A stretch of 63,440 nucleotides of DNA from Deltaproteobacteria bacterium (GTDB lineage Bacteria > Desulfobacterota > Binatia > UTPRO1), in contig JACQEO010000072.1 of assembly GCA_016200545.1 (NCBI GenBank), forward strand, positions 1 through 63,440, written 5' to 3'. The translations under genes and the position numbers were made by a program. Shown piece by piece: positions 39,292-47,200 of this stretch. Each line of letters opens with the position of its first letter. Positions within the stretch are counted from its first letter, which is position 1. The notes under the pieces were generated by a model. That model searched no databases and was not told the DNA's origin. It was given only the letters and a program-made list of their open reading frames with translations.

Positions 39292-40050
39292 GTGCGCCAG
39301 GCAAGCCTGACCGATCTCGTAACCTGAAAGGAGGTTATCCTGCGAATTGCCCGTTCAGCAGGTAGCGACCCGAGCGGGCGTCGGAGTAATCCGGCGGACG
39401 AAGCCTCGGGAAGCGAACCCGCGAGCCGTAACGCAAGTGAACCCGAATCGGCCTCGTGAATCTAAGTGAGAGTGGCCATCCTGCCAAATGTGGGGAAGCC
39501 TGCCATCGACGTGGAAGCAATGGGCGTGTGCACACGTCGGACTCTCCGGGGTGTAAGGGGACAGCGCGCGGGGACAGATCGGTCGAGGAACCTGGGAGGC
39601 CCAGCGTTGCAGGGGAGCATCAGTGGCCCCACGGTAGCAAGGGAAGACATAACCTTGCCGTCGGCAGCGGCCGGGAGTCGGACCGGCTCATAGTAGCGCG
39701 GAAGCGGGTAACGACCGTGGAGCGAAGGAGCCGGAGCCATGGCGAGCGGATGTCAGAGGGGAAGTGAGCCGCTTGGGCGCGAGCCCTACTACGGACGAAC
39801 CAGGAACGACCGACAGGGACCCGCGTGCGGGAAAGCGTACGGCGTTGCTGGGGACACTGACTTCTCTGCGACAGAAGCTGGGCCACAAGGCCAAGCAGGA
39901 GCCGAAGTTCCGGTTCTATGCGTTGTATGATCGGATTTATCGGCGCGATGTACTGTGGGCGGCGTGGTTGCAGGTGCGAGCCAACGGCGGCAGTGCCGGA
40001 GTCGACGGGGTCACGATCGAGAGGATCGAGGCCCGCGAGGATGGCGCCAT
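39292..40050 (+). mobile_element. Truncated bacterial group II intron (5' RNA domains plus maturase N-terminus)
   Basis: The segment starts with a GTGCG boundary typical of group II introns (39292), continues with ~470 nt of structured non-coding sequence containing familiar intron phrases such as CATAGTAGCGCGGAAGCGGG and GACCGTGGAGCGAAGGAGCC, and then enters the maturase reading frame. The remainder of the reverse transcriptase and the RNA domains V and VI are absent; homology stops near 40050, 50 nt before the MddA-like gene. It is therefore immobile by itself. The 3' breakpoint is approximate. Confidence 0.8.
39764..40050 (+). pseudogene. ltrA: Group II intron reverse transcriptase/maturase, N-terminal fragment
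   Basis: GTG at 39764 (AGAGGGGAA upstream) begins the maturase. The recognisable part is TLTSLRQKLGHKAKQEPKFR, FYALYDRIYRRDVLWAAW, and VRANGGSAGVDGVTIERIEA, the RT-0/finger region of group II intron RTs, which normally continue for ~400 residues with the YADD catalytic motif. Here the frame leaves intron homology after EAREDG and runs into unrelated sequence to a stop near 40114. Not functional. Confidence 0.85.
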
Positions 40051-40101
40051 GCAGTTGGTCGATTCATCCCATCTACCGACACAACATGAAGGAGACGTGA
40101 C

Positions 40102-40845
40102 ATGGCCGGATTGACGAGCGCCCTGTATGGTGTGATCTGCTACGTCGTTTTCCTGGGCTCTTTTCTCTACGCCATCGGTTTCGTGGGGAACCTCCTCGTG
40201 CCGAAAGGAATAGACAGCGGAGCGGCCCCAGTTTTCGCCGTAGCACTGCTGGTGAATACTCTGCTGCTGGGACTGTTCGCGGTGCAACACAGCGTGATGG
40301 CCCGCCCGGCCTTCAAGCGCTGGTGGGCGCGCCTCGTTCCCCCGCCGGTGGAGCGCAGCACCTATGTGCTGCTGTCCAGCCTCGCGCTGTTGCTGTTGTT
40401 CTGGCAGTGGCGGCCGATGCCGGACGTCATCTGGGACGTGGCCAATCTCGCCGGGCGCGGCGCTCTGTGGGTGCTGTTCGGACTGGGCTGGCTGGTCGTG
40501 CTGGCTTCGACGTTCATGATTAGTCACTTCGATCTCTTCGGGCTGCGGCAGGTCTATCTGCGCCTGCGTGCGCGGCCTTACGCACCCGTCGGGTTCCGCA
40601 CATCGCTGCTTTATCGATTGGTACGGCACCCGATCATGCTCGGCTTCCTGATCGCATTCTGGGCGACGCCCACGATGACGGTGGGACATCTGCTGTTCGC
40701 GCTAACGACGACGGGCTATGTCCTGATTGCCCTGCAGCTCGAGGAACACGATCTGGTGGCCCATCTCGGCGACACGTACCGGGACTACAAGCGGCGAGTG
40801 CCCATGCTCCTGCCGTGGCCACGCACGTGGCCACGCAAGGGTTGA
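40102..40845 (+). CDS. mddA: Methanethiol S-methyltransferase-like membrane protein (MddA family)
   Basis: 247 residues with about six membrane segments. MddA methylates methanethiol to dimethyl sulfide using SAM. Family features: [68 protein letters not shown], and the isoprenylcysteine-methyltransferase-type C-terminal core [18 protein letters not shown] ... [26 protein letters not shown]. Start ATG 40102 has AAGGAG at ideal spacing. NnrU-like proteins share the fold, so the exact substrate needs proof. A truncated group II intron lies directly upstream, and may have replaced the native promoter. Confidence 0.82.
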   Translation: MAGLTSALYGVICYVVFLGSFLYAIGFVGNLLVPKGIDSGAAPVFAVALLVNTLLLGLFAVQHSVMARPAFKRWWARLVPPPVERSTYVLLSSLALLLLFWQWRPMPDVIWDVANLAGRGALWVLFGLGWLVVLASTFMISHFDLFGLRQVYLRLRARPYAPVGFRTSLLYRLVRHPIMLGFLIAFWATPTMTVGHLLFALTTTGYVLIALQLEEHDLVAHLGDTYRDYKRRVPMLLPWPRTWPRKG

Positions 40846-41035
40846 CCCGCGCGCCGTATTGTTGTCATGACGCAGGCGTTTTCATCGCGCTGGTGCGAAC
40901 CAGAAGCCAGGCCGGCCGGGCTCACGGTCGGGGACCGAAGAGCATTCGTGACGGCGCACATATCGCGAGGTCGCGGCGCTTGCCACCGCGTGCGGTGGCT
41001 GGCGTTGCTCGCGGCCGCCGATTAGAGTCGGCTGC

Positions 41036-41293
41036 GTGCCTCGCGAGATCCTTCTCGCCCGCAAGTCGGGCGTCGAGCCGGCGCGGTTTCTGCTCGAGGT
41101 GTTTCATGATGGCGAACGCTGGACGAGCACGCTCGCGCGCCTGACTGCGGCCGGCGAGCCGGAGCCGGCGAGCGTCGCGCCGCGCTTCTACGGCTTCACG
41201 GCAGAGCAGGCACGGCGTCGCATGATCACCGTCCTGGAAAACGAGTGGGACGAGGTCGTGACGGCCGACCACGCGACGAACGCGCCGCACTGA
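41036..41293 (+). CDS. Small hypothetical protein, 85 aa
   Basis: Opens with GTG at 41036 (product begins PREILLARKSGVEPARFLLE). The composition is balanced, unlike chance frames nearby, with an alternating strand pattern in FLLEVFHDGERWTSTLARL and a helix in FTAEQARRRMITVLENEWDEVV. No family is recognised. It stands between the MddA-like gene and the toxin-antitoxin debris; the 190 nt upstream (40846-41035) show nothing definite. Confidence 0.5.
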   Translation: MPREILLARKSGVEPARFLLEVFHDGERWTSTLARLTAAGEPEPASVAPRFYGFTAEQARRRMITVLENEWDEVVTADHATNAPH

Positions 41294-41316
41294 TCGCGCG
41301 CGAGGCGCCGGCGCGC

Positions 41317-41478
41317 CTCGCTGGCCGCGTGGGGCGCATCAATGTAGACGACACGGCGGTGGTGTCCTCAGAGAGGATACGGATCGATTCCGAGTACGAC
41401 GGCGCTGCGGAGGAGGCGGTCGTCGTACGTCGCCAAACGGACGGCTTGTCCCTGACGCCGCAGGAAATCGGCGGAGGC
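41317..41478. repeat. 162-bp direct repeat, copy 1 (3' end of a PIN toxin gene)
   Basis: Almost identical to 41932-42093, differing at only a handful of positions. Copy 2 is the 3' end of the intact PIN-toxin gene; copy 1 is a detached duplicate that now forms the 3' part of a chimeric small gene. The pair is 615 bp apart in direct orientation. Confidence 0.9.
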
Positions 41479-41523
41479 TCGACGCAACGGAACAGGGGTT
41501 CCCTGGTCGAAGAGCACTCTCAA
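41368..41523 (-). CDS. Chimeric mini-gene: DUF5615-toxin start fused in frame to a PIN-domain C-terminus
   Basis: From TTG at 41523 (GAGG upstream) a 51-codon frame runs without a stop: LRVLFDQGTPVPLRR, then ASADFLRRQGQAVRLATYDD and RLLRSAVVLGIDPYPL. The first 15 residues match the typical beginning of DUF5615 PIN-like toxins; the rest is the C-terminus of the intact PIN toxin at 41983-42369. It lies 28 nt downstream of a DUF433 gene, the normal partner position of a DUF5615 toxin. So the original toxin was cut after its first residues and joined in frame to the duplicated PIN tail. Catalytic acidic residues of the PIN core are mostly missing, so toxicity is unlikely; whether it is expressed is unknown. 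Confidence 0.6.
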   Translation of the reverse strand: MRVLFDQGTPVPLRRASADFLRRQGQAVRLATYDDRLLRSAVVLGIDPYPL

Positions 41524-41551
41524 GTTGTCGCCTCACTGCGGTTCTTGCAGG

Positions 41552-41770
41552 TCACGCAACGGCAAGGCTGCGCTCGGCATGTTCCAACACAGCCTCGACT
41601 TGCTCACGAGTGACGCCGGGGAACCACTCGAGAAACTCATCGACCCGCGCCCCGCTCTCGAGATTCTCGAAAAGGGCTTTCACGGGTACGCGCGTACCCG
41701 TGAACAGCCAGGCGCCGCTCACCTTGCCCGGCACGCGCTCAACAGCGGGGCATTCGCACCAATCGAGCAT
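41552..41770 (-). CDS. DUF433-family antitoxin-like protein
   Basis: 72 residues with the DUF433 pattern: GAWLFTGTRVPVKALFENLESG, then VDEFLEWFPGVTREQVEAVLEHA. DUF433 proteins carry a helix-turn-helix-like fold and are usually encoded just upstream of DUF5615 PIN-like toxins as antitoxins. Here the toxin is reduced to the chimeric frame at 41368-41523, so this is an orphan or partner of an altered toxin. The stretch 41771-41931 holds no gene I can support. Confidence 0.8.
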   Translation of the reverse strand: MLDWCECPAVERVPGKVSGAWLFTGTRVPVKALFENLESGARVDEFLEWFPGVTREQVEAVLEHAERSLAVA

Positions 41771-41931
41771 GGTTCGAAGATACGCCCCCGCATGAACGCC
41801 AGCAAGCCTCGCTCACTCAGCGCCGGACTACTTCATGAGCTTTGCGAGGCGACGGCTTCGGTCGTACTTACTCTGCTCCGCATGCGCGCGATGGTGCTGG
41901 CTCCGACACGCTTGAACCCGCGGCCGTGGCG

Positions 41932-42093
41932 CTCGCTGGCCGCGTGGGGCGCATCAATGTAGACGACACGGCGGTGGTGCGCTCAGAGAGGATACGGATC
42001 GATTCCGAGCGCGACGGCGCTGCGGAGGAGGCGGTCGTCGTACGTCGCCAAACGGACGGCTTGTCCCTGACGCCGCAGGAAATCGGCGGAGGC
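41932..42093. repeat. 162-bp direct repeat, copy 2 (inside the intact PIN toxin gene)
   Basis: Source-side partner of 41317-41478. It covers the stop codon, the last ~37 codons of the PIN toxin and about 50 nt of 3' flank. Because both coding and flanking sequence are shared, the event was a DNA-level duplication, not convergent protein evolution. Confidence 0.9.
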
Positions 42094-42369
42094 GAGGTGG
42101 AGCGCGTCCAATGTGCGCACCACGGTCGGAAACGGCTCGAGCGCGCGCATCAGCACGGGGGGGGCGAGCTCGAGGAGCGCGATCCTTCCGATCAGCTCGC
42201 GAACGTCATCGCCGTGAGACGCGCCGAGCTTGCGGGCGTGGACGCGCGTCCACAGCTCGTATTCGAGCAATCGGCTCGACACCAAGGTCTCGCGCCACAG
42301 CTCCGGTGGGGGGATGCGATCTTCGGCGAGCAGGTGAGCGAGCGCGACTGACGTGTCGAGGTAGATCAT
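41983..42369 (-). CDS. PIN-domain ribonuclease toxin (VapC family)
   Basis: 128 residues from ATG at 42369. Opens MIYLDTSVALAHLLAED with the first PIN Asp, has an ELWTR acidic position in the middle, LDALHLASADFLRRQG with the third conserved Asp, and ATYDDRLLRSAVALGIDPYPL with the fourth. Such toxins cut tRNA or rRNA and are neutralised by the cognate antitoxin. Its start overlaps the antitoxin stop by 4 nt (ATGA), the standard coupled arrangement. The 3' end has been duplicated (41317-41478). Confidence 0.88.
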   Translation of the reverse strand: MIYLDTSVALAHLLAEDRIPPPELWRETLVSSRLLEYELWTRVHARKLGASHGDDVRELIGRIALLELAPPVLMRALEPFPTVVRTLDALHLASADFLRRQGQAVRLATYDDRLLRSAVALGIDPYPL

Positions 42370-42665
42370 CGATCGCTGCGATCGACGACGAGCTCCGAGA
42401 GGAGATCGCGCAGCGTCGCGACGGGGCGGCGCGATGGGATGGCGCCCGAGGGCAGCACCGGCGGCCGGAGCCATCCGTTGCGGACCGCATCCGCGAGCTG
42501 GGCGTCTGCGAGAACCGTCGCACGATCGCTGCGTGGGGGGACGATCTCTGCGACGATGCGGTCGCGATCGGTGACGAGCACCGTTTCACCCCGCGCGACG
42601 AGACGCACGTATTCGCTGAGCTTGTTTTTCAAAGTTTTGAGGCCAACCGCGCGCACGAGAGCCAA
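42366..42665 (-). CDS. Phd/YefM-type antitoxin for the PIN toxin
   Basis: 99 residues from TTG at 42665 with GGAAG upstream; a GTG nine bases further in is the alternative. The sequence VGLKTLKNKLSEYVRLVARGETVLVTDRDRIVAEI, taken in its parts, is the standard Phd/YefM DNA-binding fold. The C-terminal part (LRDLLSELVVDRSDR) would wrap the toxin. It probably represses its own promoter through the palindrome that covers its start codon. Confidence 0.85.
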   Translation of the reverse strand: MALVRAVGLKTLKNKLSEYVRLVARGETVLVTDRDRIVAEIVPPRSDRATVLADAQLADAVRNGWLRPPVLPSGAIPSRRPVATLRDLLSELVVDRSDR

Positions 42666-42688
42666 GGTAGCTTCCAGAGGCTACCTTG
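42663..42688. promoter_or_regulatory. Operator-like palindrome over the antitoxin start
   Basis: A perfect 9-bp inverted repeat, CAAGGTAGC and GCTACCTTG, separated by 8 nt, overlaps the antitoxin start codon and ribosome site. Palindromes of this size next to Phd/YefM genes are usual autorepressor sites. It could also fold in the mRNA and hide the ribosome site. Confidence 0.7.
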
Positions 42689-42706
42689 TCAACGTCGCCG
42701 GGGACT

Positions 42707-43729
42707 TTACGTCCGGCGCACGACGAGCTTGATGGCGGGCTCGAGGTACGCGGCGGGCGCATCGTCCCAATCGACGACGCGTGTCGTGACATCTTGGGGA
42801 CGCAGGCGCCCTTGCGCGATCAGCGGCATGACCTCGGGGAGCAATGCGGCGGCGTGCGCCCGACCGGTGAAGAAGCGAATCCCCAAGGTGTAGAGCCTGC
42901 CCAGTGGAAGCGGCATGTCGCCGCCGGCGTAGAAGCTGACGCTCTGACAGATGCCCTCCGGCGCGGTGGCGCGGATGGCGTAACGCAGACCCACCGGCGT
43001 GAGGCCGGCGTCGACGACGATCGGGTAGCGGCGTTCGGGCTTCTCGAACTCGGTGCGTACGGGCCGCGCACCTAGGCGCTCGGCGAGCGCGAGCGCTTCG
43101 CCGTCGTCGCTGGCGTAGTCGACACGCGCGGCGCCCAAGGCGACGGCAGCCTGCGCCGCATAGAGTGGGACGCTCTTGAGGCCGTGACTCACGATGAGCA
43201 CCTCGGCGCCGGGCAGCTGCGCGAGATGCGGGGCGACGGCGCGATAGCCGTCGAGCACGTTGTCGGACACGCTGCCGAGTGCGGTCGAATCCAGCTCGGG
43301 AGCGACCGGCGCGAGCATCGCCTCGGCGTAGGGGACGCGGATCAGCTCGGAGAGCATGCCCCCGTACTCAACGCCTGAGAGCGGCTGCATGCCGTAGTCG
43401 GAGAGCACCGGAAATTTATCGCAGTTCGCGGTGTGGCCGGCGCCGCAGGCGCGGCACGTGCCGCACGAGACCTGGAAGGCCACGACGACGCGCTGACCGA
43501 TCTCCAGGCCGCGAACCGCGTCGCCGAGAGCCACCACCTCGCCGACGCACTCGTGCCCGAGCGCGAACGGCTCGCGCGCGGGGAACAAGCCGGCGGTCAA
43601 GAAAAGGTCGATGTCGCAACGCGCGACCGCCAGGGGACGCACCAGGGCTTCCACGTCGGCATGGATCCGTGGCTCGGGGACGTCGCGCCATTCGATCGTG
43701 TTGGGGGCGATGCAGGTGAGCTGTCGCAT
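42707..43729 (-). CDS. Zinc-dependent alcohol dehydrogenase (MDR family)
   Basis: 340 residues from ATG at 43729. It has the catalytic zinc residues (Cys in VARCDIDLF, GHE in FALGHECVGEVVALGD) and a structural-zinc-like cluster CGTCRACGAGHTANC. The cofactor domain begins ALGSVSDNVLDGYRAV and PGAEVLIVSHGLKSVPLYAA; the usual GxGxxG is replaced by SHGLKS, which is unusual. The end (AAALLPEVMPLIAQGRLRP, DWDDAPAAYLEPAIKLVV) is typical of threonine dehydrogenase/sorbitol dehydrogenase-like members. It lies just downstream of a LysR-type regulator transcribed in the same direction. Confidence 0.85.
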   Translation of the reverse strand: MRQLTCIAPNTIEWRDVPEPRIHADVEALVRPLAVARCDIDLFLTAGLFPAREPFALGHECVGEVVALGDAVRGLEIGQRVVVAFQVSCGTCRACGAGHTANCDKFPVLSDYGMQPLSGVEYGGMLSELIRVPYAEAMLAPVAPELDSTALGSVSDNVLDGYRAVAPHLAQLPGAEVLIVSHGLKSVPLYAAQAAVALGAARVDYASDDGEALALAERLGARPVRTEFEKPERRYPIVVDAGLTPVGLRYAIRATAPEGICQSVSFYAGGDMPLPLGRLYTLGIRFFTGRAHAAALLPEVMPLIAQGRLRPQDVTTRVVDWDDAPAAYLEPAIKLVVRRT

Positions 43730-43810
43730 GGACTGGAGTTCGCCAGAGCCCCGCTCCTGTCGCAAACGATTTCTCTGCACGCGCGATTGCGCGCGACGCA
43801 ACCGCTCCGA

Positions 43811-44692
43811 CTAGGCGAGCGCGTCGACCAACCAGTCGCGCAGGGCGGTGATTCGTGGGTCTTCGAGGCCCTCGGGTCGGCACACCAGGTGATACGTGGA
43901 CGCCGAGCGCACGCGGAGGTCGAACGGCTCGCAGAGTCGTCCCGCTTTGAGCCGAGGCTCGCAGAGGAAGTGGCTCGACAGGGCGACACCGTGTCCGGCT
44001 TCCGCTGCGCTGAGCGCGATCGAGAGGTGGTCGTACGTGACGGTCCGCTTGGGTTGCAGGCCGGCGAGTCCGGCTTGGCGCAACCAGTCACTCCACGCGT
44101 CGGGAGTCTGGCTGACGTGAATGATGGTCTGCGATTGCAGTCCGGCGGGCTCGCGGAGGGGTGCATCGCCCTGCAGAAGCGCGGGACTGCAAATGGGGAA
44201 GTACGTCAGGTCGACGATGGGCTCGCTGTGAAGATCGGCCCACGGGCCGGTCCCGAACCGGATCGCCACATCCACCGGGTCGCGCTCGAAGTCCGCATAC
44301 CGCAGTGTGGCTTCGACCTGGAGCTCGATACCCGGATGGGCGCGTTCGAAATCGGACAAGTGGGGAACCAGCCAGCTCTCGGTGAACGACTCGAGCGCGC
44401 TCACGCGCAGCGGGCCGGAGTCGGGAACGGCGAAACCCTCCTGCGCCTTGCGGAGCTCGGCCAAGACGCGATTCGCCGATTGCAGGTACCGCCGACCCTC
44501 GGCGGTGATCTCCAACCCCGGGTTGAGTCGCCGAAACAGCGCCACTCCGAGGTGCGTTTCCAAGGATTGGATCTGTCGGCTGACGGCCGACGGTGACAGG
44601 TTGAGCGCCGCCGCGGCCTCCTTGAAACTCAGCGTCTCCGCCGCCCGGGAGAAGGCGCGGAGAAACGAAATCGGCGGCAACTCTTCGCGCAT
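43811..44692 (-). CDS. LysR-type transcriptional regulator (GcvA-like)
   Basis: 293 residues. N-terminal winged helix: LPPISFLRAFSRAAETLSFKEAAAALNLSPSAVSRQIQSLE in pieces, then LGVALFRRLNPGLEITAEGRRYLQ. The effector-binding half has DVAIRFGTGPWADLHSEPI, YFPICSPALLQGDAPL and HGVALSSHFLCEPRLKAGRL, as in the GcvA/AmpR group. It sits between the CmcJ/NvfI-like gene (24 nt upstream) and the alcohol dehydrogenase, all on the same strand, so it probably controls this cluster. Confidence 0.9.
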   Translation of the reverse strand: MREELPPISFLRAFSRAAETLSFKEAAAALNLSPSAVSRQIQSLETHLGVALFRRLNPGLEITAEGRRYLQSANRVLAELRKAQEGFAVPDSGPLRVSALESFTESWLVPHLSDFERAHPGIELQVEATLRYADFERDPVDVAIRFGTGPWADLHSEPIVDLTYFPICSPALLQGDAPLREPAGLQSQTIIHVSQTPDAWSDWLRQAGLAGLQPKRTVTYDHLSIALSAAEAGHGVALSSHFLCEPRLKAGRLCEPFDLRVRSASTYHLVCRPEGLEDPRITALRDWLVDALA

Positions 44693-44715
44693 CAGCGGCC
44701 GACCACGAGCGGCGG

Positions 44716-45528
44716 CTATCGCGACGACGGCGCGAAGAAGGCGAGCGTGCGGACCTCGATGCTTTCGCGCGGCGCCGCGTCGGGCGGCGCCGTCGGGTCG
44801 TCGAAGGCGCTATGCGCCGTGAACCGGGCGCGGCCGCTCTCGGAGTCGAAGCACTTGAGCAGCATTACTTCGTCGGCCCGCATGCTCGAGAAGTAGAACC
44901 ACCGGTGCGACGGACTGAAGCGCAGGGAGTACACCTCACCGGTCCGATCCTCGTAGCGCAAGTCGGTAGGAACCAGATCCGGCGGCTGAATGGTGCGGGC
45001 ATCGCACACCGCGAGCGGTGCGCCCCGCACCGGGCCGCGGATCGGCTTCCACACGTTGATCACGGCGAACCTGTGCCGCAGAAGGGCGTCGGCTTCGGCG
45101 GCGTCGAGAAGATCCCGCACGCGCTGCGGGGCGGAGCGTTCCGTGTAGTCGTTGTGCGCGTAGCGCACGGGGCCTTGCACGCCGTCGACGTTGCGTCCCG
45201 CGACCGTGGCGCTACGCAGGTTGTGATCGAACGCCAGGACGCGGGTGGCGCCGGTGACGCCCTGCACGAGCTCTTCGACCTCGCGATAGTACCGGCTGCG
45301 CGCGGCGCCGGCGTCCCACAAATTCCCGACGGCGGTCTCGAAGCGGACGAGGGCGAATCCCTCTTCGTCGAGGGAGGGCGCGGACGCGAGGTCACGGGCG
45401 TCGTGGATCGGCAGGCGGCGGCGGTCGCCCTTGGTGTTGCGCCACGGTGTGCCCGGCGGCGGCTCGTACAGGTAGTACGTCGGCCGTTCCGACATGTCGG
45501 CAAGGTAGTTCAACGTCGCTTCGACCAT
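44716..45528 (-). CDS. CmcJ/NvfI-family oxidoreductase
   Basis: 270 residues, with AGGAGG 6 nt before the ATG. Family signature: MVEATLNYLADMSERPTYYLY at the start, FDHNLRS, RYAHNDYTERSAPQRVRDLL with the His-x-Asp metal pair, FAVINVWKPIRGPVRGAPLAVCDA, WFYFSSMRADEVMLLKCFDS and AHSAFDDP before RESIEVRTLAFF. Members include fungal NvfI/AsaB-type non-haem iron oxygenases and the cephamycin CmcJ protein; they hydroxylate or rearrange small molecules. Nine nt follow the stop of the VOC gene. Confidence 0.88.
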   Translation of the reverse strand: MVEATLNYLADMSERPTYYLYEPPPGTPWRNTKGDRRRLPIHDARDLASAPSLDEEGFALVRFETAVGNLWDAGAARSRYYREVEELVQGVTGATRVLAFDHNLRSATVAGRNVDGVQGPVRYAHNDYTERSAPQRVRDLLDAAEADALLRHRFAVINVWKPIRGPVRGAPLAVCDARTIQPPDLVPTDLRYEDRTGEVYSLRFSPSHRWFYFSSMRADEVMLLKCFDSESGRARFTAHSAFDDPTAPPDAAPRESIEVRTLAFFAPSSR

Positions 45529-45537
45529 GGGTTCCTC

Positions 45538-46035
45538 CTAGCCGTCACCGAGGCCGCTTTTGCCGTAGCGATCGGCGGGGCCGCCACCGCCGGGTCCGAG
45601 CCGGCCGCCGGTGTCGAAATGACCTTTGCCCGGCACGTGATTCACTTCCACGCGGATTCCGTCGGGATCCTCGAAGAGGACGGAGTAGTACCCGGGGGCG
45701 AACTGCGAGCCGTCCTCGGGCGGGTGGATGATGCGTGCGTCGAGCTCGTCGACGAGGAAGCGATGAATGGCGTCGACGTCCGCACGGCTGCGCGCACGGA
45801 AGCAGAAGTGGTGCAGGCCGGCGCGGTCTTGGTCGAACGCGACCGCACGCTGCGCGCGTGGCGCGGCGCGCACCAGGATGCCGGTGCGGCTCCCGATGCT
45901 GTACACGACCTCGTCATTCTTGATGAGCGTCGCCATCTGGAGGAAGTGGCAGAGCTTCTCCCAGAACGGCAGGCAACGCGCGGGATCGTTCACCGTGAGC
46001 TGGATGTGGGCGATGCCGTTGACCTCGACGCTCAT
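45538..46035 (-). CDS. VOC (glyoxalase/dioxygenase-fold) protein
   Basis: 165 residues. Two beta-alpha-beta-beta-beta units are visible: VEVNGIAHIQLTVNDPARCLPFWEKL and AGLHHFCFRARSRADVDAIHRFL, ending VLFEDPDGIRVEVNHVPG. Putative metal ligands are His in AHIQL, His in LHHFC and Glu in RVEVNH. This could be a lyase, isomerase or extradiol-type dioxygenase. The Gly-rich tail after residue ~140 is probably disordered. It is packed within 10 nt of both neighbours, so it is co-transcribed with the paraoxonase-like and CmcJ/NvfI-like genes. Confidence 0.87.
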   Translation of the reverse strand: MSVEVNGIAHIQLTVNDPARCLPFWEKLCHFLQMATLIKNDEVVYSIGSRTGILVRAAPRAQRAVAFDQDRAGLHHFCFRARSRADVDAIHRFLVDELDARIIHPPEDGSQFAPGYYSVLFEDPDGIRVEVNHVPGKGHFDTGGRLGPGGGGPADRYGKSGLGDG

Positions 46036-46041
46036 GAATCC

Positions 46042-47091
46042 TCACCGCATCTGACAGTCGAGAAACTTCGAATCGGCGATGGGTCCGATCAAGAGGCGCT
46101 TGCCGCGCACCGCCCCCACGCTCGCGCCGGAGATCTGCTCGCCGAGGTCGAGGTACACTTCGTTCACCTCGGCGCCACCGCTGCGCGGGGTGACGTGCAG
46201 GATTTGCGACGGCGCCCGCGGCGTGCCGCCGTTCATATAGCGGACGAGGGTGAGCAATTGCGGATGGGCGCCGATCCACAGGGTGCCGTCGGCGTCGACG
46301 TCGACGTTGTCGCCGCCGCTGTCGAGCGGGATCTCGCTGCGGAACGTCAGCCCGCCCGAGGCCGCGTCCCGGTCGTAGACGCGCACCGCCTGCCCGATGG
46401 TCGACACGACGTACACCGTCTTCCCGTCCGGGCTCTGATTGATGCCGTTCGCGATGCGAATGCCACCCGCGACCTCACGGAACGTGTGGCCGTCCCACAG
46501 CACGACGTTCGCCCACGGCCGGCGAAAGTAGTCCTCGATCGTGTGCAGGACGCCGGCGGCGTAGCGATGATCGTTGGTGACGTAGACTTGCGTCGGCGAT
46601 ACCGCGAGCAGGTCGTTCGGGGAGACGAGCAACGGGTCGGAGAGCGTCGTGCGATGGGTGAGCCTCGTGTCGCCGACGTCGTAGACCTCGATCGTGTTCC
46701 GGCCGCCGGCATGATTGACGACGAAGAGTGTACTCGTGCCGTCGGGGGCGACGTAGAGACTGATGCCGTGCGGACGAAAGTCCGGACCAACATCCGGGCT
46801 GACCTTGACCGGCCGCGCCGACGGCGTGTTGAGGTCGTAGGCGTAGATGGCCCCATTGGCCGGCCCGCCCGCCGCGACCGCGCGACGATCGTACGCCGAG
46901 AGGTACACGACGCCGGTTCGGGGATGAATGGTGAGGTCTTCCGCGCCGACGACGCCGGTCACCGCCGTGCAGGTGCCGTCGAAATGCGGCGTGAGCGTCT
47001 TGAATTGACCGGCGGCGTTGCAGAGCCAGAGGAACCACCCGCCGACCACCACGACCACGATTGCCAATGCCAGGAGTAGGCGTCGCCACAT
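46042..47091 (-). CDS. Paraoxonase-like (PON family) lactonase/arylesterase
   Basis: 349 residues from ATG at 47091, with an N-terminal signal anchor (LLLALAIVVVVVGGWFLWL), so it is attached outside the inner membrane. It is a six-bladed propeller like animal PON1, with the calcium ligands conserved: GAEDLTIHP (Glu-Asp), SPNDLLAV (Asn), GIRIANGINQSPDG (Asn) and SGGDNVDVDADGTLW (Asp-Asn). Also conserved are FRPHGISLYV (catalytic His region), VVNHAGGRNTIEVYDV and YVTNDHRYA. PON enzymes hydrolyse lactones, including acyl-homoserine lactones, and aryl esters. First gene of the minus-strand cluster that ends with the alcohol dehydrogenase. Confidence 0.9.
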   Translation of the reverse strand: MWRRLLLALAIVVVVVGGWFLWLCNAAGQFKTLTPHFDGTCTAVTGVVGAEDLTIHPRTGVVYLSAYDRRAVAAGGPANGAIYAYDLNTPSARPVKVSPDVGPDFRPHGISLYVAPDGTSTLFVVNHAGGRNTIEVYDVGDTRLTHRTTLSDPLLVSPNDLLAVSPTQVYVTNDHRYAAGVLHTIEDYFRRPWANVVLWDGHTFREVAGGIRIANGINQSPDGKTVYVVSTIGQAVRVYDRDAASGGLTFRSEIPLDSGGDNVDVDADGTLWIGAHPQLLTLVRYMNGGTPRAPSQILHVTPRSGGAEVNEVYLDLGEQISGASVGAVRGKRLLIGPIADSKFLDCQMR

Positions 47092-47200
47092 GGCGGGGAA
47101 TTTCCCACGATCGGGGAGGTGACGCCAGCCGCCGCCGGTCGCGCGTTCGTGAGCGACGGGGGACTTCTTCGGCAGACGAGATTCTCGTAGGTTCTTGAAG

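Noticed and set aside
44812..47079. A 755-codon plus-strand frame across the CmcJ/NvfI, VOC and PON genes
   Set aside because: It crosses three well-supported minus-strand genes and shows no domain.
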